Positions 9,171 to 18,046 are shown, numbered from the stretch's first letter. The stretch: DNA of 49,809 nt from Candidatus Devosia symbiotica (GCA_025050575.1 JALBVE010000009.1:1-49809), one strand, 5' to 3'. Notes: generated by a model from the sequence alone, not told the origin. Made by a program: numbers and translations.

Positions 9171-10880
9171 ATGGCAACCAAGAGTAACGCCGCACAATTG
9201 CGCTCCTGGATTGCTAGCTATCCTGAGGGCATTGCCTGGAATGTGGAGCTCGACACCCGCCCCGTGCACGAGCAGGTTTTGGCGGCCTGCGCCAAGACCC
9301 CCTCCGCGATCGCACTCGACTTTCTGGGCGGCACCACCACCTTTGGCGATCTTGCCAGCAAGATCATCGCCTTTGCCGGCGCCCTGCAGCGCCAATTTGG
9401 CATCAAGAAAGGCAGCCGAGTGGCTCTGATGCTGCCCAATACGCCGTTCTATCCCATCGCCTATTACGCCGTATTGCGCGCCGGCGGCATCGTGGTCAAC
9501 TGCAATCCGCTCTACACGGTTCGCGAACTCGGCCACATTGCTGCCAACGCTGGCGCCGACGTTATGGTGACGCTGGACCTGCAGCAGATCTTCGAGAAAG
9601 CCGAAAAATTGGTGCAGGCCAGCCACATCAAATCGCTGGTTGTGTGCCACTTCCCCGACGCTCTGCCGCTGGCCAAGAAGATTCTGTTTTTGATCGTCAA
9701 ACGCAAGGATCTGGCCAACCTCGGCGCATCACCGGTTGCCGACCGGATCAGCCATTTCCATGACATGGTTACGCGCGGTGAACCGCCGACCGCCGTCGTC
9801 ATCGACGCCAAGACTGATATTGCCGTCCAACAATACACCGGCGGCACCACCGGTCTGCCCAAGGGCGCCCAGCTTACCCATGCCAATATCGCGGCCAATA
9901 TGAGCCAGATTGACAAATGGGGCTGCGGCATCTTCTATCCGCCCTCCAAGGTCGTGGCGGTCCTGCCGTTCTTCCATATCTTCGCCATGACAGTCTGCAT
10001 GAACGTGCCGCTGTGCAACGGCACCCAGGTCGTTATGCTGCCACGCTTCGAGCTCAAGGCACTGCTCAACCTGCTCACCAGGACCCGTGCCAATATCCTG
10101 CCGGCGGTCCCCACCCTTCTCAACGCCATTGCCCGAGCCGACGGCGCCACAACGGCACAACTGGCCAGTCTGGAAGTCGTTATTTCCGGCGGCGCGGCCT
10201 TGCCCAATGAAGTGCGCACCGCCTTCGCCATCAAATCCAAGGCGGTACTGGCCGAAGGCTATGGCCTGACGGAAGCCGGTCCCGTGGTGTGCTGCGCCGC
10301 TCTGCGTGTCGCCAGCAAGCCCATGTCTATCGGCCTGCCGCTGCCCAGCACCGACATTTGCTTCGTCAATCTGGAGACCGGCAAGCCAGTAGCTATCGGC
10401 GAAAACGGCGAATTGCAGGTCAAGGGCGCCCAGGTCATGCTGGGCTATTACAATGATCCCGAGGCCACCGAGCAGGCCTTCATGGATGGCTGGCTGCGCA
10501 CGGGCGATATCGGCCACATGGACGACGACGGCTATGTTTTCCTAGTCGATCGCATCAAGGATCTCATTATCTGCTCTGGTTTCAACGTCTATCCCCGCAC
10601 CATCGAAGAAGCGCTGATGACCCATACGGCCGTCGAGGAAACCAATGTCATTGGCGTCCCTGACGATTATCGCGGCGAAGCCCCGATCGCCTTTGTCAAA
10701 CTGCGCGACGGGCAGGTCGTCACCGCCGACGAGCTCAAGACCTTCCTCAGTGAGCGCATCAGCAAGATTGAAATGCCGCGGGAAATCATCTTCAAGGACG
10801 CGCTGCCCAAGACCTTGATTGGCAAGCTGAGCAAGAAGGAGCTACGCGAGGAATATGCGCAGTCAAAGACCGCCCCGTGA
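9171..10880 (+). CDS. fadD: Long-chain fatty acid-CoA ligase
   Basis: Complete 569-residue acyl-adenylate-forming enzyme that activates fatty acids with ATP and CoA. The AMP-binding P-loop QQYTGGTTGLPKGAQLTH is at about residues 219-236 and the adenine motif EGYGLTEAGP at about 361. The hinge region GWLRTGDIGHMDDDGY is at about 438, followed by VDRIKDLIICSGFNVYPR. The catalytic lysine block LPKTLIGKLSKKELR is near the C terminus. GGAGGAAACG precedes the ATG. Its last four bases overlap the start of the MerR gene (ATGA-type). It is the only intact member of the local beta-oxidation set, so the acyl-CoA it makes may now feed lipid synthesis rather than degradation, if no other fad genes exist. 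Confidence 0.93.
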   Translation: MATKSNAAQLRSWIASYPEGIAWNVELDTRPVHEQVLAACAKTPSAIALDFLGGTTTFGDLASKIIAFAGALQRQFGIKKGSRVALMLPNTPFYPIAYYAVLRAGGIVVNCNPLYTVRELGHIAANAGADVMVTLDLQQIFEKAEKLVQASHIKSLVVCHFPDALPLAKKILFLIVKRKDLANLGASPVADRISHFHDMVTRGEPPTAVVIDAKTDIAVQQYTGGTTGLPKGAQLTHANIAANMSQIDKWGCGIFYPPSKVVAVLPFFHIFAMTVCMNVPLCNGTQVVMLPRFELKALLNLLTRTRANILPAVPTLLNAIARADGATTAQLASLEVVISGGAALPNEVRTAFAIKSKAVLAEGYGLTEAGPVVCCAALRVASKPMSIGLPLPSTDICFVNLETGKPVAIGENGELQVKGAQVMLGYYNDPEATEQAFMDGWLRTGDIGHMDDDGYVFLVDRIKDLIICSGFNVYPRTIEEALMTHTAVEETNVIGVPDDYRGEAPIAFVKLRDGQVVTADELKTFLSERISKIEMPREIIFKDALPKTLIGKLSKKELREEYAQSKTAP

Positions 10881-11226
10881 ATCGACCGGAAACCGAGAAT
10901 CGCGATCTGTTTATCATTGCCGACCTCGCCAAGGAGTTTGGCATTTCCATCCGCGCCGTTCGCTTCTACAAATCCAAGGGCCTGCTGTCACCCGAGCGCG
11001 TCGGCACCACCAGGATTTTCCAGCGCCGCGATCGGGCCCGCCTGATCCTGCGCGGCAAGCGCCTGGGTTTTCGCTCCGCGATATCTCGGACTATCTCGGC
11101 TTCTATGACACCAATCGCAGCCAACAGGTGCATTTGCTCATCGGCAAAGTCGAAGAGCGTCTCGTCTCGCTTGATCGCCAGGGCGATGATCTGAAAACCA
11201 CCATCAGCGAGCTGCGTGAGATTTAA
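10877..11226 (+). pseudogene. MerR-family regulator (LiuR-like), single frameshift
   Basis: The frame from ATG 10877 gives a MerR DNA-binding domain: FIIADLAKEFGISIRAVRFY, then KSKGLLSPERVG and RRDRARLILRGKRLGF. After about 11070 the correct continuation (SLRDISDYLGFYDTNRSQQ, then a helical coiled tail ending ELREI at 11226) is found one base out of frame. One T appears missing from a run in GGGTTTTCGCTC. Everything else is in place, so the damage is a single one-base deletion, either a recent loss or a sequencing error in the homopolymer. Overlap with fadD implies co-transcription, and the likely targets are the palindromes before fadD. Confidence 0.75.
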
Positions 11227-11259
11227 GAAACTCGCCAATGATCGGCTGGTCAAGGCGAG

Positions 11260-11556
11260 CTAGCGTCCGCCGCGCGGCTTGGTATTCTTGGTCATCAGAT
11301 CGGGCTTTTTGGCTTCACCCAGCCCTTGGGTGGCTGCCGCACCGGCACCTGGGTGCTCAGTCCTATTGCCCCTCGGCGGCGGCTGATTGACCGTCACGGG
11401 CAATCCGCCATCCGCATCACTGCGCACCGTCTCGCTGTTAAGAAAGGCAATCTCGTTGCGCAGCGCCGCCGCCTCAAAATCCATCGCTGCGGCAGCGATC
11501 GCCATCTGCTTTTCTAGGGCAAGAAGCCGCAAATGATTGGACCGCGAAGACATCAT
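11260..11556 (-). CDS. UVR-motif (UvrB/UvrC motif) small protein
   Basis: A 98-residue protein whose N-terminal third (LRLLALEKQMAIAAAAMDFE followed by AAALRNEIAFLN) matches the UVR helical hairpin that mediates UvrB-UvrC contact. The rest is a low-complexity tail rich in P, G and A ending in TKNTKPRGGR. Rhizobial genomes carry such stand-alone UVR proteins. Their role is not established to my knowledge, although a protein-binding function is likely. It lies 26 bases downstream of nothing on its own strand except the M16 peptidase gene, which ends at 11583, so the two may be co-transcribed. The frame is intact. Confidence 0.6.
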   Translation of the reverse strand: MMSSRSNHLRLLALEKQMAIAAAAMDFEAAALRNEIAFLNSETVRSDADGGLPVTVNQPPPRGNRTEHPGAGAAATQGLGEAKKPDLMTKNTKPRGGR

Positions 11557-11582
11557 ATCACCTCTTTTTGGGGCAGCCCTGG

Positions 11583-14492
11583 CTACATCACCTTACTCAC
11601 TTCCAGCAGTCCCGGCCGCTGCGCGTTGGCCGCGGTGATCGCCGCTTCGCCGCCCAGCACCACGATATGGCCATGCTTGGCGATCGCGTCGATCGCCTCA
11701 GCCATAGCCTTGAAGTCGGCAGCTGAGGTCGCCAGGACTTCGTCGCGCCGCTGCTGCCGGATCGCATCACTGGTGCCGGTCAACTCGCGCCACATTGAGG
11801 AATAACCCTTGGCGTCGGGGAATTCATACCCATCCATATCGCCGATCACGCCGATGATCGAGCGGGTCAGATCATTGGCACCAATCGCTGCATTCAACGC
11901 CACACTCGCCCCATCATAAGCATCGAGCGTCTTGAGCAGATTCGGGTCGCGATAGCTCAGAAAGCTGAAATTGCCTGAGGTCAGATCAAACCGGCTCGAG
12001 CCGCCATAGGCGCCGCCCTGCACCCGCACCTTGTCCCACATATAGGTGGTATTAAGAAACTTCAGCACCACACTGGACGCCCCGGTCAGTTCAAAACCCA
12101 GGGCCTTCAGATTGGCGCCCTTGCCGACATAATTGACCTGGGCCGGAATGATTAGTCCTTCCGACTTCGGCGCAAAATCCACGCTCCAGTCGGCCAGCGC
12201 CTTGGTCGCATTGGGCAAAGTTTTGAGGAAACCCTCGATCTCGCCCTTGGCGCAGCTCCACAGCGCGCCGTCAGCCATGACATTGACGACCATACGGCCC
12301 CGGTTGAACAGCGTATCGCGGATGCGCACTAGCGCGTCTGCCACACTGCCCCAGTCACTATCGATCCGTTGTACCAGCTCGCGCAGGAAAGCCAGATAGC
12401 TGACCCCATCTATCTGTTCAGCAATCCAGCTCGCCTCGGTCAAATTGGCCTTCAGCCGTGTATCGACAATGGCATTGCCGGCCGGGATCATGCGCGCCTC
12501 AAAGCTCGCCTTTTCCTCCAGCGCTATCTGCTTGAAACGCGTGCGATTATCCAGCCGGGCATCGCCCAGAACGTCGCTCATAATGGCCAGCATTTCGGCG
12601 ATCTTGTCCAGCACTGCCTTGCCCGAAAGGAAAAACCACGCCGCGCTGCCATTATCGCCCTGACGCGAAGACAGGCCACGATGCTGGGCAATCCCGCCCG
12701 TGGCACTGCCGATACGCTGCGTCAGCGACACAAAATCTTCCTTGCTGGTGCCGGTCTCCAGCAGGGCCCGACCGAACAATGGCAGGTAGGGAAGCAGGCT
12801 CTTGTCGAGCACATGCAGATCAAAGCCAAGATCGAGATAGACAATCCCCAGCGTTGCCAGGTCATGGTAAAATAGCTTAGTGCCCGCCAGCGTGCCAATA
12901 TCGATTGGTACCGTCCGGCTCTCGCGAGGCAGATCGGCCAGTGTCAGCGCCGGAATCTTCGCCAGCAGCGCCGGATCATCCACCTCTTCCTGCAGTGCCT
13001 TGAGCCTGTCGGTCTCTGTCACCATGGCGTCCAGCGCTGCCGGATCCAACTGCTTGCGGACACCAGCCAGAATACAGGCCTCCATAGCAGCTTCGCGGGT
13101 ACCCTTCTCGGGATCCGCGCTCAGCGTCACTGTCGTACGGTGCGTATTGTCCAGAAACAGGCGTCGGATTTGATTGGCGAAAAATCCCTGTCCGGCCTTT
13201 TGCTTGAGCATCGTCAAAGCATCTTCAAAAGCTAGTGGCGCGATCGGGTCCCCCCCATGCAGCCAGGTGCTCAGCGCATTGAACATGTAGACCATCCCGC
13301 GCGGATAGGAGCCGGTATTGTTTTCGCGCAGTGAGAACTCGAACGTATTGGCCGCCGCGGCCAATTGCTCGGACGAAAACCCGGTTTCGGCAATCTCTTC
13401 GAGCGTCTTGAGGATCAGCATCTCGACCTTGCTGGCGTCTGCCGCATCAATCCCCTTCATGCCGAAGCTAGCCATCGGCTGGCGCAAACCGCTGCCAATG
13501 CCACCGCCAGTCATGCCTTCGCCTAGCCCGCTTTCGGTCAGCGCCTTGCGGAGCGGAGCCGCCGGATTGCCCGCCAGCAAATAATTCAGCATGCCAAAGC
13601 TCAGCGCTTCGGTACGGTCGGCGGGTGGATCGATCATCCAGTTGACCGACACCATGCCATCGCGTGCCTTGCCTGCCTCCCTAGTCCCGGCATAGGTGGC
13701 TGCGATATGCCGCGGCGCATTGAAGCGCGGCTGTAGCTTGACCTCGGCATCAACCGGTGCCCACTCGAACTGGCTAAAATAGCCATCTAGCATCTTCAAC
13801 CGCTTGCCGGCATCATCATCGCCCGAAAAGAACGCCCGCGTATTAGAGGGATGATAGTATTTGACGTGAAAATCGCGGAACTGCTGGTAGGTCAGATCCG
13901 GAATGGCCTTGGGGTCACCGCCCGAACTCTTGCCATAGGTCATGTCGGGATACAGTGAACGCTGTGCGATATCGCGCATCACCGCATCGGGCGAGGAGAA
14001 CACGCCCTTCATCTCGTTGAACACCACACCCTTATAGACCAGCGGCGCGCTCGTATCTTCAAGCTCGTAGTGCCAGCCCTCCTGTAGGAACGTCTTCTCT
14101 GTCAGCAGCGGAAAGAACACCGCGTCCAGATACACATCCGCTAGATTATAGAAGTCTTTCAAATTTTGGCTAGCGACCGGATAGACTGTCTTATCGGGAA
14201 ACGTCATGGCGTTGAGGAACGTATTGAGCGACCCCTTGATCAGTTCCACAAACGGCTTTTTGACCGGATATTTTCTGCTGCCGCACAGCACTGAATGCTC
14301 TAGAATATGGGCAATGCCGGTCGAGTCCGTTGGCGGCGTCTTGAAGGTGATGCCGAACACCTTGTTCTCGTCGTCATTGACCAGGCTCAGCACCTCTGCC
14401 CCGGTCTTTTTGTGGCGGAACAGCTGCGCCTGCGAATTAGCCTCCGCGATATGCTCGTCGCGGATCAATTCGAAGGCTTCGTGATAGGACAT
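11583..14492 (-). CDS. M16C-family zinc metallopeptidase (PreP/Cym1-like)
   Basis: Complete, about 970 residues, the length of presequence-protease type M16C enzymes, which degrade free peptides inside a closed two-half chamber. The inverted zinc motif HILEH lies at about residues 60-64 within TGIAHILEHSVLCGSRKYP, followed by the conserved FVELIKGSLNTFLNAMTFPD and FYNLADVYLDAVFFPLL. The glutamate-containing helix block EGWHYEL and the VVFNEMKGVFSSPD segment complete the active half; a second homologous half follows. The open frame runs upstream to 14615, but ATG 14492 (MSYHEAFELIRDE) fits the family N terminus. It would complement Opp by breaking imported peptides. No lesion seen in nearly 3 kb, in contrast to its neighbours. 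Confidence 0.88.
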   Translation of the reverse strand: MSYHEAFELIRDEHIAEANSQAQLFRHKKTGAEVLSLVNDDENKVFGITFKTPPTDSTGIAHILEHSVLCGSRKYPVKKPFVELIKGSLNTFLNAMTFPDKTVYPVASQNLKDFYNLADVYLDAVFFPLLTEKTFLQEGWHYELEDTSAPLVYKGVVFNEMKGVFSSPDAVMRDIAQRSLYPDMTYGKSSGGDPKAIPDLTYQQFRDFHVKYYHPSNTRAFFSGDDDAGKRLKMLDGYFSQFEWAPVDAEVKLQPRFNAPRHIAATYAGTREAGKARDGMVSVNWMIDPPADRTEALSFGMLNYLLAGNPAAPLRKALTESGLGEGMTGGGIGSGLRQPMASFGMKGIDAADASKVEMLILKTLEEIAETGFSSEQLAAAANTFEFSLRENNTGSYPRGMVYMFNALSTWLHGGDPIAPLAFEDALTMLKQKAGQGFFANQIRRLFLDNTHRTTVTLSADPEKGTREAAMEACILAGVRKQLDPAALDAMVTETDRLKALQEEVDDPALLAKIPALTLADLPRESRTVPIDIGTLAGTKLFYHDLATLGIVYLDLGFDLHVLDKSLLPYLPLFGRALLETGTSKEDFVSLTQRIGSATGGIAQHRGLSSRQGDNGSAAWFFLSGKAVLDKIAEMLAIMSDVLGDARLDNRTRFKQIALEEKASFEARMIPAGNAIVDTRLKANLTEASWIAEQIDGVSYLAFLRELVQRIDSDWGSVADALVRIRDTLFNRGRMVVNVMADGALWSCAKGEIEGFLKTLPNATKALADWSVDFAPKSEGLIIPAQVNYVGKGANLKALGFELTGASSVVLKFLNTTYMWDKVRVQGGAYGGSSRFDLTSGNFSFLSYRDPNLLKTLDAYDGASVALNAAIGANDLTRSIIGVIGDMDGYEFPDAKGYSSMWRELTGTSDAIRQQRRDEVLATSAADFKAMAEAIDAIAKHGHIVVLGGEAAITAANAQRPGLLEVSKVM

Positions 14493-14695
14493 GACACTAC
14501 TCGGCAGGTTTTTGTTGTTGCGGACAACGTAGGCACCCGCCGCCCGATCCGCTAGGGGCGTCACAGCCCAATAAAAACTTGTTGCAAAATGTACATTAGA
14601 AGTGTCCAAAACCATGGAGCGTATGACGTGCTACAAATGACCGAAGCGATTTTTGGTCCCAACTTTTTCTAACTAATATAGTCACACAAAACTGC

Positions 14696-14980
14696 ATGTC
14701 AGAAGCCCTAATTGAGTGGGGCGAAAACAAGCGTCAGACGAATATTGATAAGAACCGCGTCGATTTTCATATCGCGGCGTTTGTCTTTGAAGGACATATG
14801 CTAAAAATTCCCGACACACGTCGGGACTATGGTGAGCAGCGATATTTAAGGATAGGCCGCATTGAGTAATGAGTATTTTGTCGTTATTCATACAGAATGC
14901 GACAATGTCGTGAGACTTGTTTCTGCCTGAAAAGGCGGCCGTCGTGACCGAAGAAAATATCAAGCGGTACATTTTGGAAG
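14696..14980 (+). pseudogene. brnT: BrnT-type toxin (RNase), degraded
   Basis: From ATG 14696 the frame reads IEWGENKRQTNIDKNRVDFH, then AAFVFEGHMLKIPDTRRDYG and EQRYLRIG. This is the fold of BrnT toxins (WDxxKxxxNxxKHxVxF). The invariant histidine of KH is replaced by asparagine here. A TAA at 14867 and a one-base shift separate this from the next strand (EYFVVIHTECDNVVRLVSA), and a TGA replaces the arginine of the SARKA motif before GGRRDRRKYQ. The toxin is certainly dead. It is followed by its antitoxin gene in the expected order and overlap. Confidence 0.75.
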
Positions 14981-15230
14981 ACATTCGCCGGATGAAGGAT
15001 GAAGGCGATTTTTACGACAGCCATAACGCCCCGAAGACCCCGAACTCGGCGACGATTTCTGAGCTAACAGTGTTTGGGTGAAGCCGCAGGAATCAACCTT
15101 CGTCCACCTCAAGATCGATCCCGAAGTCTTCGTCTGGTTCAAAAACCAGGACAAAGGCCATATCACCCGCATGCAGGATGTGCTCAAGGCCTATGTCAAG
15201 CCCATCAGGGCTACTAATCAGATCCTTCTC
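14944..15230 (+). pseudogene. brnA: BrnA-type antitoxin, frameshifted
   Basis: Beginning at GTG 14944, the translation VTEENIKRYILEDIRRMKDE matches the usual N terminus of BrnA antitoxins (TEENIxRYTLEEIRRMxDEG). Near 15070 the frame is lost (TVFG then TGA). The ribbon-helix-helix part continues one base out of frame: VHLKIDPEVFVWFKNQDKGH, then ITRMQDVLKAY, where the domain ends. The start overlaps the brnT remnant, as in intact brnTA operons. Both parts of the module are broken, and loss of the toxin would have removed any need for the antitoxin. Confidence 0.75.
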
Positions 15231-15271
15231 CGTGGCCATCGCAGTCCAAATCTACACGGAGATCGGCATGC

Positions 15272-15900
15272 CTAAACCCCGCCCCAGATCTCCGGCTTCA
15301 CGCTCTCGTCGTACCAGGTCTTCAGCTGCCCCATCAGCGCCGGGAACAGGCTCTTCTGCTCGCTGGCCGCCACATTGTCGGCCAGCTATTTCGGCTTACT
15401 CAGCCCGACAATGATGGTGCCAACCTACGGGTGGTCCAGAATCCAGGGCAACGCGAACTGGCTCATTTTCATGCCGCTCAGTGCCAGCCCCTCGGGTTCG
15501 GCCACCAATTCAACACCCCGCGCAAACGGGACACCTGAAAAGATCTTGCCAACTAAAAACGCCTTGCCATCGGCATTGTAATTGCGGTGATCGGTCTCGG
15601 CGAAATGGGTGTCCTTGTCATACTTTGCCGCTGAGTAAACCGTTGGCGAGCGACAGACGCACGATGATGCCAACATCTTTCTCCGCCGCCATGGGCAGCA
15701 GCTTTTCAGCGGCATCCTGGCGAAACAGGTTGAAAATGATCTGCAGGGCGAGCCAACCCCGGCTGCCCCAGGCACAGCATGCCTTCTTCGATGGTCTCGA
15801 CACTGGCACCCCAATGCTTGACCAGCCCTTCAGCCTGAAAATCGTCCATCCAGCCAAAGATCGCGCCATCATCCGCGCCGAACTATGGAACCACGCCCGT
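15272..15900 (-). pseudogene. Aldo/keto reductase, C-terminal two-thirds, degraded
   Basis: Minus-strand frames give blocks of an NADPH-dependent aldo/keto reductase: LQIIFNLFRQDAAEKLLPMA, AEKDVGIIVRLSLANGLLSG, YDKDTHFAETDHRNYNADGK, MSQFALPWILDHP, and a C terminus ending EIWGGV followed by TAG at 15272. Family members have LRWIL and SKPKQLADN; here the Q codon is a TAG (SKPK-stop-LADNV). A frameshift near 15640 separates the halves. The first 120 or so residues with the catalytic Asp/Tyr are not recognisable. Substrate unknown. Confidence 0.75.
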
Positions 15901-16194
15901 CACCTCGATCCGGCCAGTCTGCCACACCGGACGAGATCCTGGCCAGCAGGACCGACAACCAGGTCGGAAGCCAAAACTACGACCAGGCCTGGCCCGAGAG
16001 GGCTAGACAGACAATGCGGTAAGACCCAGACACACCCGATGCTGCGTCAGGCACCATTTGCCTCAGTTTCGAGTTGAGGCGAGGCGAAACTGCCATGGCC
16101 GAGAACCGGCGCGGAGCCTGCTTGAACAGGTGAGCACCGAAAGCCGCAGGACTTAGCCATTTACAATGGCCATCCCGGATCAAAAATGGGGGAA
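15901..16194. other. Non-coding stretch with degraded repeat
   Basis: No supported gene. Near 16125-16150 the sequence AACAGGTGAGCACCGAAAGC and flanks resemble the 3' half of the dispersed element found at 16527 and 22918. The rest shows no conserved protein signal in any frame and is probably erased coding sequence upstream of the aldo/keto reductase remnant. Confidence 0.3.
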
Positions 16195-16269
16195 TGGTGG
16201 GAGTAACAAGGCTTGAACTTGTGACCCTTCGCGTGTGAAGCGAATGCTCTCCCGCTGAGCTATACTCCC
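16195..16269 (-). tRNA. tRNA-Val (anticodon CAC)
   Basis: Read on the minus strand: acceptor GGGAGTA pairs with TACTCCC, D stem GCTC/GAGC, anticodon stem TTCGC/GCGAA with loop TTCACAC (anticodon CAC, valine GTG), variable GGGTC, T stem ACAAG/CTTGT with loop TTCAAGC, discriminator A and an encoded CCA. All stems are perfectly paired over 75 nt, so the gene looks functional. A second tRNA-Val lies 28 bases upstream on the same strand. Confidence 0.95.
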
Positions 16270-16297
16270 ATCGCGAATGGCGAAGTATTCAGAGAGA

Positions 16298-16372
16298 TGG
16301 TGGGCGTAACAAGGATCGAACTTGTGACCCCCTCGATGTCAACGAGGTGCTCTCCCGCTGAGCTATACGCCC
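16298..16372 (-). tRNA. tRNA-Val (anticodon GAC)
   Basis: Minus strand: acceptor GGGCGTA/TACGCCC, D stem GCTC/GAGC, anticodon stem CCTCG/CGAGG with loop TTGACAT (anticodon GAC, reading GTC/GTT), T stem ACAAG/CTTGT with loop TTCGATC, encoded CCA, 75 nt. It shares most of its body with the neighbouring CAC isoacceptor, which suggests an old tandem duplication. Transcription probably runs from this gene into the CAC copy. Confidence 0.95.
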
Positions 16373-16526
16373 TTCTCTCCGGGAAGGCAGCACCCTTAGG
16401 CCCTGCCAGTGGCGCGGATAGACCATAAAACCTATTGGGGGGTCAAGGGGTCAAAATCGGAGAGTTGGAACTCTGGCAAACTCGCTGTGGCGAGTCGGAA
16501 GGCGTAGCTTTGCAGAACCGAAGTGA

Positions 16527-16560
16527 AGCGTACATAAGTATGTGAGCACCGGAAGCGCAG
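16527..16560. repeat. Dispersed intergenic element, copy 1
   Basis: A 34-base block beginning AGCGTACATAAGTATGTGAG and ending CCGGAAGCGCAG. It matches the block at 22918-22952 with one inserted base and a few substitutions; a more distant relative lies at 16125-16150. The left half (TACATAAGTATGT) is nearly palindromic. It lies just downstream of cpdR. Nature unknown; it may be a small interspersed repeat of the REP type or a relic of one. Confidence 0.5.
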
Positions 16561-16596
16561 AAAGCCACGCCAAACGGCCGTCGAAGTAGAGTTCGA

Positions 16597-16956
16597 TCAG
16601 GCGGCTAGCAGCAGCTCAACCTCATTGACCAGGTCTTTGAGATGGAACGGCTTACTGAGCACCGAAGCGTCTTTTGGCGCATCGCTGTCAGGGTTCAACG
16701 CCACCGCAGCAAAGCCGGTAATAAACATTACCTTGAGGTCTGGATCGAGCTCAGTGGCGCGCCGCGCCAGTTCGATCCCGTCCATTTCCGGCATCACGAT
16801 ATCGCTGAGCAGCAGCGCGAATGGTTCCTCGCGCAGCCGCTCATAGGCGCTCAACCCATTGTCGAAGGAGACAACCTCATAGCCAGCATTCTTGAGTGCC
16901 CGCGTCAGAAATTGACGCATGTCATTGTCGTCTTCTGCGAGCAGAATTCGCTTCAT
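16597..16956 (-). CDS. cpdR: CpdR response regulator (single receiver domain)
   Basis: Complete 119-residue stand-alone receiver domain. The acidic pocket is EDDND (residues 8-12), the phospho-acceptor is Asp52 in LLSDIVMPEMDG, the switch threonine is in MFITGFAAVALNPDSDAP, and the lysine is in LSKPFHLKDLV. Sequence and length match CpdR of Caulobacter/Brucella-type bacteria, which when unphosphorylated directs ClpXP protease to the cell pole and controls degradation of cell-cycle regulators such as CtrA. GGAGAAATCTT precedes the ATG. It is intact among decayed neighbours, in keeping with an essential cell-cycle role. In other genomes it often sits beside an N-formylglutamate amidohydrolase gene, as here (divergent). 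Confidence 0.92.
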   Translation of the reverse strand: MKRILLAEDDNDMRQFLTRALKNAGYEVVSFDNGLSAYERLREEPFALLLSDIVMPEMDGIELARRATELDPDLKVMFITGFAAVALNPDSDAPKDASVLSKPFHLKDLVNEVELLLAA

Positions 16957-17065
16957 AAGATTTCTCCGGCCGTTCGGGCTTGAATCGTATTCTAGCGCGC
17001 GATGTTAAGCGAAGTTTGCGCTTCTGCAAGATCAACCCGATTCCCGTTGGTAAAATAGCGGAAAT

Positions 17066-18046
17066 GTGGATAATTGTGTCACAAACAGCGACACTGAGCG
17101 GCCAAATCAGTGGCGCCGCACAACTGGGCGTCAATTCGGGAAGGCGTTGTGCGGCCTGACTATTGGAATCAGCAGGCATTCTGAGACCATCCGGCCATGC
17201 CGGCTACTGGCGCCGCTGGTGTTCAATGCACCTCATTCCGGTCGCATCTATCCTGAGCGTTTCCTGGCCATGACCCGGTTGGACCATCTCTCCATCCGCC
17301 AGTCCGAAGATGCCTGGGTCGATGAACTCTTCGCCCGCGCACCCCATCTTGGCGCGCCCATGCTACGGGCTCATTTTCCCCGCGCCTATCTCGACGTCGA
17401 TCGCGAGCCCTGGGAACTCGATCCCACCATGTTCGTCGAACCGCTATCGAATCGCTTCAACACCACCTCTCCCCGCGTGGCTGCCGGGCTCGGCACGCTG
17501 ACCCGCGTCGTGGCCGAAAACCAACCCATCTATCGCGACCGGCTGACGCTGGACGACGCGCGCATGCGCATCGAGAGCATCTGCCACCCCTATCACGCTG
17601 CTTTGCAGCGTCTGCTCAGCGAAGCCATCATTGCCTTTGGCGTGGCGCTGCTGATCGACTGTCATTCCATGCCGCACATTTCGTGTGCCAATGACAAGGC
17701 TGCGCCCGATATCGTGCTCGGTGATCGCCACGGCACCACCTGTGCGTCCGGCCTGGTTGATCTGGTCGAAACCATTTTCACCAGCGCCGGCCTGCGCGTC
17801 GCCCGCAATCGCCCCTATGCTGGTGGCTTTACCACACGCACCTATGGCCGTTCCCAGCACGGGGTGCACGCATTGCAGATCGAAATCAGCCGCCATCTCT
17901 ACATGAACGAGGTCACACTGACCAAGAACGAGGGGTTTGACGCCATCCGCAACGTGATGGAACGGTTGATCTTCTCGTTGATCGGGCTCGATCTGGTTGC
18001 CTTGGCAGGCAATCAGTCTCTTCCCGAAAAGGCAGCCGCCGAATAG
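17066..18046 (+). CDS. N-formylglutamate amidohydrolase family protein
   Basis: Zinc-dependent amidohydrolase of the FGase family, which releases formate from N-formylglutamate in histidine breakdown or acts on related amides. Motifs: NAPHSGRIYPERF near the start, ARAYLDVDREPWELDP-like segment (PRAYLDVDREPWELDPTMF), LLIDCHSMP, DIVLGDRHGTTCA and the C-terminal IEISRHLYMNE with the metal ligands. The open frame begins at a GTG at 17066, but the family start should lie close to the LLAPLVFNAPHSG segment, so the true start may be a later codon, for example TTG 17147; no ATG is available between. It lies head to head with cpdR and upstream of the broken hisN-like gene. Confidence 0.8.
   Translation: MDNCVTNSDTERPNQWRRTTGRQFGKALCGLTIGISRHSETIRPCRLLAPLVFNAPHSGRIYPERFLAMTRLDHLSIRQSEDAWVDELFARAPHLGAPMLRAHFPRAYLDVDREPWELDPTMFVEPLSNRFNTTSPRVAAGLGTLTRVVAENQPIYRDRLTLDDARMRIESICHPYHAALQRLLSEAIIAFGVALLIDCHSMPHISCANDKAAPDIVLGDRHGTTCASGLVDLVETIFTSAGLRVARNRPYAGGFTTRTYGRSQHGVHALQIEISRHLYMNEVTLTKNEGFDAIRNVMERLIFSLIGLDLVALAGNQSLPEKAAAE

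Noticed and set aside
9729..10517. 262-codon minus-strand open frame inside fadD
   Set aside because: Antisense shadow of a well-supported gene, rich in H, G and D with no domain signal.
12369..12875. 168-codon plus-strand open frame inside the M16 peptidase gene
   Set aside because: Lies antisense to a clean 970-codon gene and shows no family pattern; it is a codon-bias shadow.
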